Source of the DNA: a bacterium
GTDB taxonomy: Bacteria > Patescibacteria > Paceibacteria > UBA9973
Direction of reading: 5' to 3'
NCBI GenBank assembly: GCA_021813235.1
Contig: JAKALG010000024.1
Location: 1-9,706, forward strand
Length of the DNA: 9,706 nucleotides
The position numbers and the translations under genes are program-made. The notes under the pieces are model-generated. The model was not told the DNA's origin. It searched no databases and saw only the letters and a list, made by a program, of their open reading frames with translations. Below, one piece after another: positions 7,114 through 9,706 of this stretch (its first letter is position 1; every line of letters begins with the position of its first letter).

Positions 7114-7143
7114 AAGATTGAATAATTATTACATACTAAGATT
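7107..7143 (+). promoter_or_regulatory. Repeated gap motif / possible leaderless promoter, second copy
   Basis: The stretch begins AGGTTAGAAGATTGAATAAT and continues to TTACA, three bases, then TAAG, ending three bases before the ATG at 7144. It matches the gap at 4764-4801 apart from one indel and scattered changes, although the flanking genes are unrelated. TTAGAA (7110-7115) and CATACT (7132-7137), spaced 16 bases, would start RNA at about 7144, the start codon itself. AAGATTGAATAAT (7114-7126) is also identical to 1103-1115. No ribosome binding site is seen. Confidence 0.5.
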
Positions 7144-7476
7144 ATGATGAAGCGTATAAAACCAAAAAGCGGAGAAGCGATGCTTGCCAATGACTATAAG
7201 CCCCGCAAATATCCACAGCTTGTTTTGCCGCGCGAAAACTTCCCAGAACCAGATGAGTGTGAGCCGGGAACAACCTATTATGTAGAACTCGAAGTGAAAC
7301 TTTGGGAGAACGATAAGCATACCAATGAAAAGGGTGAGACAGGAAAATTAAGTTTCGACATTCTCGCGGTGCATGGCGTTGAGGATGCCGAGGACGAAAA
7401 GGATGAACCAAAAGAACCCGAAGAGGATATGAAGCAGGAGAAAAAGGACGAAAAGAAAAAGTATCCACGCGTATGA
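7144..7476 (+). CDS. Hypothetical head-module protein with acidic-basic tail
   Basis: A 110-residue protein. Residues 1-35 contain basic and proline-rich stretches (RIKPKSGEAM, KYPQLVLPRENFPEP). Residues 40-80 look like a small beta domain (TYYVELEVKLWEN, GKLSFDILAVHGV), and the last 30 residues are a low-complexity charged tail of glutamate, aspartate and lysine. The start is 7144; a second in-frame ATG follows immediately at 7147. Its TGA overlaps the next ATG. Short proteins of this shape occur near capsid genes in many phages, but I do not recognise the family. The charged tail could mediate contact with DNA or with the basic neighbours. Confidence 0.7.
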   Translation: MMKRIKPKSGEAMLANDYKPRKYPQLVLPRENFPEPDECEPGTTYYVELEVKLWENDKHTNEKGETGKLSFDILAVHGVEDAEDEKDEPKEPEEDMKQEKKDEKKKYPRV

Positions 7477-7655
7477 CATCAAAACATCCGGGATTCGCGG
7501 CAGTACAAAAGAAAATAGAGGGTGAAGGATATTCTGAGAAGGTGGCAGGAGCTATTCTTGCGTCAAAAACAAGAAATGCAAGCGCAAAAGCAAAGAGAGA
7601 AAATCCTCGATTGAACAAAGTCGCAATGCCAAAAAAGAGGTACAAGAGAATCTAA
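7473..7655 (+). CDS. Small basic HPGF/AxAILA-type phage protein
   Basis: A 60-residue basic protein with KHPGFAAVQKKI (4-15), VAGAILASKTRNAS (24-37), ENPRLNKV (43-50) and the terminal KRYKRI (55-60). The series HPGF-AVQ-KI, AGAILA-xx-R-AS and NPRL-KV recurs in small phage proteins encoded near capsid genes. Their function is not established as far as I know. The AGAILASKTR stretch looks like a helix. The gene starts inside the upstream stop (ATGA) and ends one base before the next ATG. Likely roles are nucleic-acid or capsid-associated, which is inference. The KRYKRI tail is shared with the following gene. Confidence 0.75.
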   Translation: MTSKHPGFAAVQKKIEGEGYSEKVAGAILASKTRNASAKAKRENPRLNKVAMPKKRYKRI

Positions 7656-7656
7656 T

Positions 7657-7845
7657 ATGCCTGCAGAATCTCAAGCACAACAAGCAGTGATGGCAATTGC
7701 TGAACATTCCCCAGAGAAATTATACAAAAGGAATCGTGGGGTTCTTAGTATGAGCAAATCACAATTACACGATTTCGCTTCCACATCAACAAAAAAATTA
7801 CCAGAACATAAAAAGTCGAGCAAAAGATATAAGAGAATAAAATAA
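7657..7845 (+). CDS. Small basic DUF3008-like protein
   Basis: A 62-residue basic protein starting MPAESQAQQAVM, with SKSQLHDFASTSTKKLPEH at 33-51. The layout MPAxSxAQQ, then a short SKxQ-DFA-T-KxLPxH segment, resembles the DUF3008 family of small phage and bacterial proteins of unknown function. The family call is from memory of the motif and would need a profile search. It ends with KRYKRIK. The gene follows its neighbour by one base, and its TAA overlaps the next ATG by one base (TAATG). There is no membrane segment or cysteine. Confidence 0.75.
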   Translation: MPAESQAQQAVMAIAEHSPEKLYKRNRGVLSMSKSQLHDFASTSTKKLPEHKKSSKRYKRIK

Positions 7846-8093
7846 TGGCACCAAAAAAGAAAGCAGATGTAGTGGTGGACGAGAAGCCAGCAGAAGTCGA
7901 GCCAAAAATGGAAGCAACCAAGGAAGCTGAAACAGTGGTTGAAAAACCAAAAGGAGAGGTTGCACGACGAGTTGTTAAGGTGAAACTTCCAAATGGCAAG
8001 ATTGTTGATTTCCCAAGCACAGCACACGAAGATCCAATGCGCGCAGCACGTTCGTACGCTCATGGATGTGGTGGTGTAGTGATGGAGGATTAA
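7845..8093 (+). CDS. Hypothetical protein, Lys/Glu/Ala-rich N-terminus
   Basis: An 82-residue protein. Residues 1-35 form a low-complexity lysine, glutamate, alanine and proline segment (APKKKADVVVDEKPAEVEPK). Residues 40-82 appear folded: VVKVKLPNGKIVDFP suggests a beta hairpin, DPMRAARSYAHGCGG a helix and glycine turn, and it ends VVMED. A single cysteine is present. The start shares a base with the upstream stop. It is the last gene before the structured non-coding stretch and the scaffold-like gene, so it is probably part of the head-assembly group. The family is unknown. Confidence 0.68.
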   Translation: MAPKKKADVVVDEKPAEVEPKMEATKEAETVVEKPKGEVARRVVKVKLPNGKIVDFPSTAHEDPMRAARSYAHGCGGVVMED

Positions 8094-8233
8094 GACACCT
8101 GAGAGTTCCCTAAAGCATTATGGGGACTCAATTGGTTTCTTAATTGAAACTTGGCGTGTACGGCCATAACCGACGCTTCCTCTTAGTCGAGGGATAGACT
8201 ACAAGGTGCGAATACCTTGTAAAAAACGAGCCA
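8094..8233 (+). ncRNA. Putative structured RNA leader upstream of the scaffold-like gene
   Basis: A 140-base stretch without a credible ORF that holds a dense series of stems. Stem 1 pairs 8103-8110 with 8122-8129 (one G-U). Stem 2 pairs 8135-8139 with 8146-8150. Stem 3 pairs 8154-8157 plus 8161-8163 with 8170-8176, with a three-base bulge. Stem 4 pairs 8177-8182 with 8189-8194. Stem 5 pairs 8201-8207 with 8214-8220, seven perfect pairs. The stem 4 loop TAGTC (8184-8188) matches GACTA (8197-8201), giving a possible pseudoknot. ATTGG (8131-8135) could pair with CCAAT (8231-8235), which includes the first two bases of the next ATG. Not a tRNA; no known riboswitch or ribozyme recognised. Identified by eye only. 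Confidence 0.5.
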
Positions 8234-9247
8234 ATGTCAGCTAATGACGTAGAAAGGGATTTAGATGTGCGACATCAAGAAGCCGTCAAAGCCCTAGGGA
8301 TTTCAGCTTCGCCCGAAGAAGAAGTTGTAGAGGATGAAAACCTCGAAGAAAAATCAAATGCGTCTGAAAAGTCAAAAGATAAATCGAAAGAATCACCAGA
8401 GCCACCAGAAGACGGTGACAAAGACGATGAGGACATCGATGATGACGATGACAAGGATGACGAAGACGACGATCCCGAAGATCGGAAGTCGAACAAAAAG
8501 ACAGTACCTCTAAAACGTTTCAAACAAGAGAAGCGGGAACGCCAAGAACTTGAGAGAAAATTGGAAGGGGTAATGAAAGATCTCGAAGAATTAAAAAGTC
8601 AAAAGACTCCAGCGAATACTGAAGAAGCAATAGAAGATTTGGATAAAATTACTGAGGACATTCTCAAGCAAATTGATGATGAAGAAATCACCGACGAGCA
8701 AAGAGCATTTCTCAAGGAATTTACTAAAACTGTTCTATTAAAGGGTAAATCCCTTGCTCCATCACTTCCTGCGAATCTGAAAGAGAAATTAAAACTTCTC
8801 GATGACTTCCAGAAAGAAAGAGAAGAGAAGAGTGAAGCTCAATCCTTTGATGGTGAGTGGAACGAATTTCTTCCTATCATTGACAAAAAGTTTCCCGGAG
8901 CAACGCCAGCAATGAAAGCTGAGGCAAAAGCCCTCATGGATGAGATTTCTCATTCAAAGGAAGGTGGTGTTCTCATCAAACAGGATGGCAAAGAAGTTGT
9001 GAAGGGATATGAACTTGAATACCTTTATACGAAGAATCAGAAAAAATTTGACACTATTCTCGGCGCTCTCAAAACTGACAAAAGTTTTGAAGAAGGCAAG
9101 AAGAATGTCGAAGAAGATTCCGAGGATGAAGATTTAGATTTTCTCGCGGGGAATATGTCTCCTGCAAAATTACAAAAGCGGGATGAAGCAAGGACTCAAA
9201 GGAAAATCAAAGATGCTCAAAAAACTGGTAAAATTCGATTTGTTTAA
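8234..9247 (+). CDS. Probable capsid scaffolding protein
   Basis: A 337-residue highly charged protein just before the capsid gene, fitting a scaffold that guides prohead assembly and then leaves. The N-terminal third is disordered, with an acidic run at about 60-84 (DDEDIDDDDDKDDEDDDPED). VPLKRFKQEKRERQELERKL (91-110) begins a coiled coil reaching about residue 123. The middle is helical, with a more compact segment FDGEWNEFLPIIDKKFPGA (205-223). The C-terminus is a basic helix, SPAKLQKRDEARTQRKIKDA (309-328), of the kind that contacts capsid subunits in other phages. No protease motif is seen. The start lacks a Shine-Dalgarno sequence and lies downstream of the structured leader. A minor capsid role is the alternative. 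Confidence 0.8.
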   Translation: MSANDVERDLDVRHQEAVKALGISASPEEEVVEDENLEEKSNASEKSKDKSKESPEPPEDGDKDDEDIDDDDDKDDEDDDPEDRKSNKKTVPLKRFKQEKRERQELERKLEGVMKDLEELKSQKTPANTEEAIEDLDKITEDILKQIDDEEITDEQRAFLKEFTKTVLLKGKSLAPSLPANLKEKLKLLDDFQKEREEKSEAQSFDGEWNEFLPIIDKKFPGATPAMKAEAKALMDEISHSKEGGVLIKQDGKEVVKGYELEYLYTKNQKKFDTILGALKTDKSFEEGKKNVEEDSEDEDLDFLAGNMSPAKLQKRDEARTQRKIKDAQKTGKIRFV

Positions 9248-9264
9248 TGTCTTTTGTTTTTAAC

Positions 9265-9279
9265 ACTGATAATATCAGT
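9265..9279. repeat. Short perfect inverted repeat before the capsid gene
   Basis: ACTGATAATATCAGT has six-base arms around AAT. It lies in the 42-base gap between the scaffold-like and capsid genes. The overlapping GATAAT (9268-9273) resembles a -10 element. No T-run follows on either strand, so it is not a terminator. It could be an operator, an mRNA stabiliser or a processing site ahead of the capsid message. Confidence 0.5.
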
Positions 9280-9289
9280 AGCAAAAACG

Positions 9290-9706
9290 ATGGCGAATAC
9301 ATATACCTATAAAGTCACGTTTGCTAAACAGTATCAGGAACAGCTCTTCCGCCAACCTGTATATCGAGCATTGTCTCGTGAAGCAATCGTGCAAGGTTTG
9401 TACCAAGGACAAACCATTTCGCGCTCATATCTTTCCCGCTTTGCGGTGGGTGAATTGAGTGCAGCGGGCGGATATACAGTGCAGAGCTTCACTTCAACGG
9501 CGGAAGTTCTCACTATCGATCACAAGCCGTATGGAGCATTCCGCATTGTCGAATGGCAGAAATTCCTCGACGATTTGGATACTCAAGAAGAAGCAGCAAC
9601 CTTCTGTATGAATGATATTTTCAACTATACAGATGGCCTCATCCTCCAAGCAATTGTCAATGGCGCAGGTTCCTCAATTGACAATCGTGCATTCGGTGGA
9701 ACTACC
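9290..9706 (+). CDS. Probable major capsid protein, N-terminal part
   Basis: An open frame of 139 codons runs from ATG 9290 to the window edge without a stop, so the gene is 3'-truncated here. The protein begins MANTYTYKVTFAKQ and continues with YLSRFAVGELSAAGGYTVQS and FRIVEWQKFLDDLDTQEEAA. Following a scaffold-like gene directly, with a mixed alpha/beta character and many small residues, fits an HK97-fold major capsid protein, which forms the icosahedral shell. No delta-domain coiled coil precedes it, consistent with a separate scaffold. By eye it uses more C- and G-ending codons than the upstream genes, as expected for high expression. No diagnostic motif proves the fold, so the assignment rests mainly on synteny. 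Confidence 0.75.
   Translation, partial: MANTYTYKVTFAKQYQEQLFRQPVYRALSREAIVQGLYQGQTISRSYLSRFAVGELSAAGGYTVQSFTSTAEVLTIDHKPYGAFRIVEWQKFLDDLDTQEEAATFCMNDIFNYTDGLILQAIVNGAGSSIDNRAFGGTT

Noticed and set aside
8120..8143. Seven-codon mini-ORF (MGTQLVS) as a leader peptide
   Set aside because: It is very short, has no ribosome binding site and no obvious attenuation logic. Chance is more likely.
8177..8220. Group I intron core (AGACTA and TAGTC resembling P7 strands) or a tRNA T-arm (AAGGTGCGAATACCTT)
   Set aside because: TAGTC lies before GACTA, the reverse of the P7 order, and the gap is far too short for an intron. No acceptor, D or anticodon arms exist for a tRNA.
8201..8226. Hairpin followed by six A bases as a rho-independent terminator
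   Set aside because: The stem is good, but neither strand has a T-run on its 3' side. On the minus strand the T-run precedes the stem. It is treated as part of the structured leader.
8275..8523. Minus-strand serine-rich ORF opposite the scaffold gene
   Set aside because: It is the antisense of the acidic Asp/Glu/Ser codons, giving low-complexity serine runs, with no start signal. It is a shadow.
1..9706. CRISPR arrays, insertion sequences, integrase or attachment sites
   Set aside because: No regularly spaced repeats, transposase-like ORFs or integrase motifs were found on either strand.

Overview
The window is a one-directional packaging and head-assembly module of a tailed double-stranded DNA phage (Caudoviricetes type), either a free phage contig or a prophage. 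All supported genes lie on the + strand. Their order is accessory genes, an orphan ParB-domain DNA methyltransferase, a small-terminase-like protein, the large terminase, a zinc-ribbon protein, the portal, five small proteins, an acidic coiled-coil scaffold-like protein, and the start of a probable major capsid protein cut by the window edge. No integrase, tail, lysis or replication gene is visible. TAA, TGA and TAG all end genes, so the standard bacterial code (table 11) fits. The DNA is AT-rich, and the host cannot be named from sequence alone. The near-absence of Shine-Dalgarno sequences and the many small zinc-ribbon and basic ORFs suggest a phage of an uncultivated bacterial lineage. That is inference.

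Layout. Positions 1-1083 hold four small accessory genes: two unknown soluble proteins, a CxxCxxWH zinc-ribbon peptide and a small single-pass membrane protein. Positions 1118-4770 hold the methyltransferase, a TerS-like protein, TerL (clear Walker A and B and RNase H-type nuclease residues) and a four-CxxC protein, in overlapping or nearly overlapping order. Positions 4802-7113 hold the portal and a small helical protein joined by an ATGA overlap. Positions 7144-8093 hold four small tightly packed genes, including an HPGF-type and a DUF3008-like protein. Positions 8094-8233 are a 140-base non-coding stretch with several predicted stems and a possible pseudoknot just upstream of the scaffold-like gene. 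The capsid gene follows at 9290.

Working together: TerS and TerL recognise, cut and pump DNA through the portal into a prohead built from capsid protein on the scaffold. The methyltransferase may mark phage DNA against restriction or influence packaging-site choice.

The most unusual signals are regulatory. The only three gaps of about 30 bases in the first 8 kb all carry a related AAGATT(T)GAATA motif. In two of them a weak -35/-10 pair would place the transcription start on the start codon, and the first gene has TATAAT at the same distance, suggesting leaderless mRNAs. Together with the structured 8094-8233 leader, this is the best candidate for undescribed biology here. Two peptide-level repeats are also notable: ETREFEG at the TerL C-terminus, and a shared KRYKRI tail on two neighbouring small proteins.
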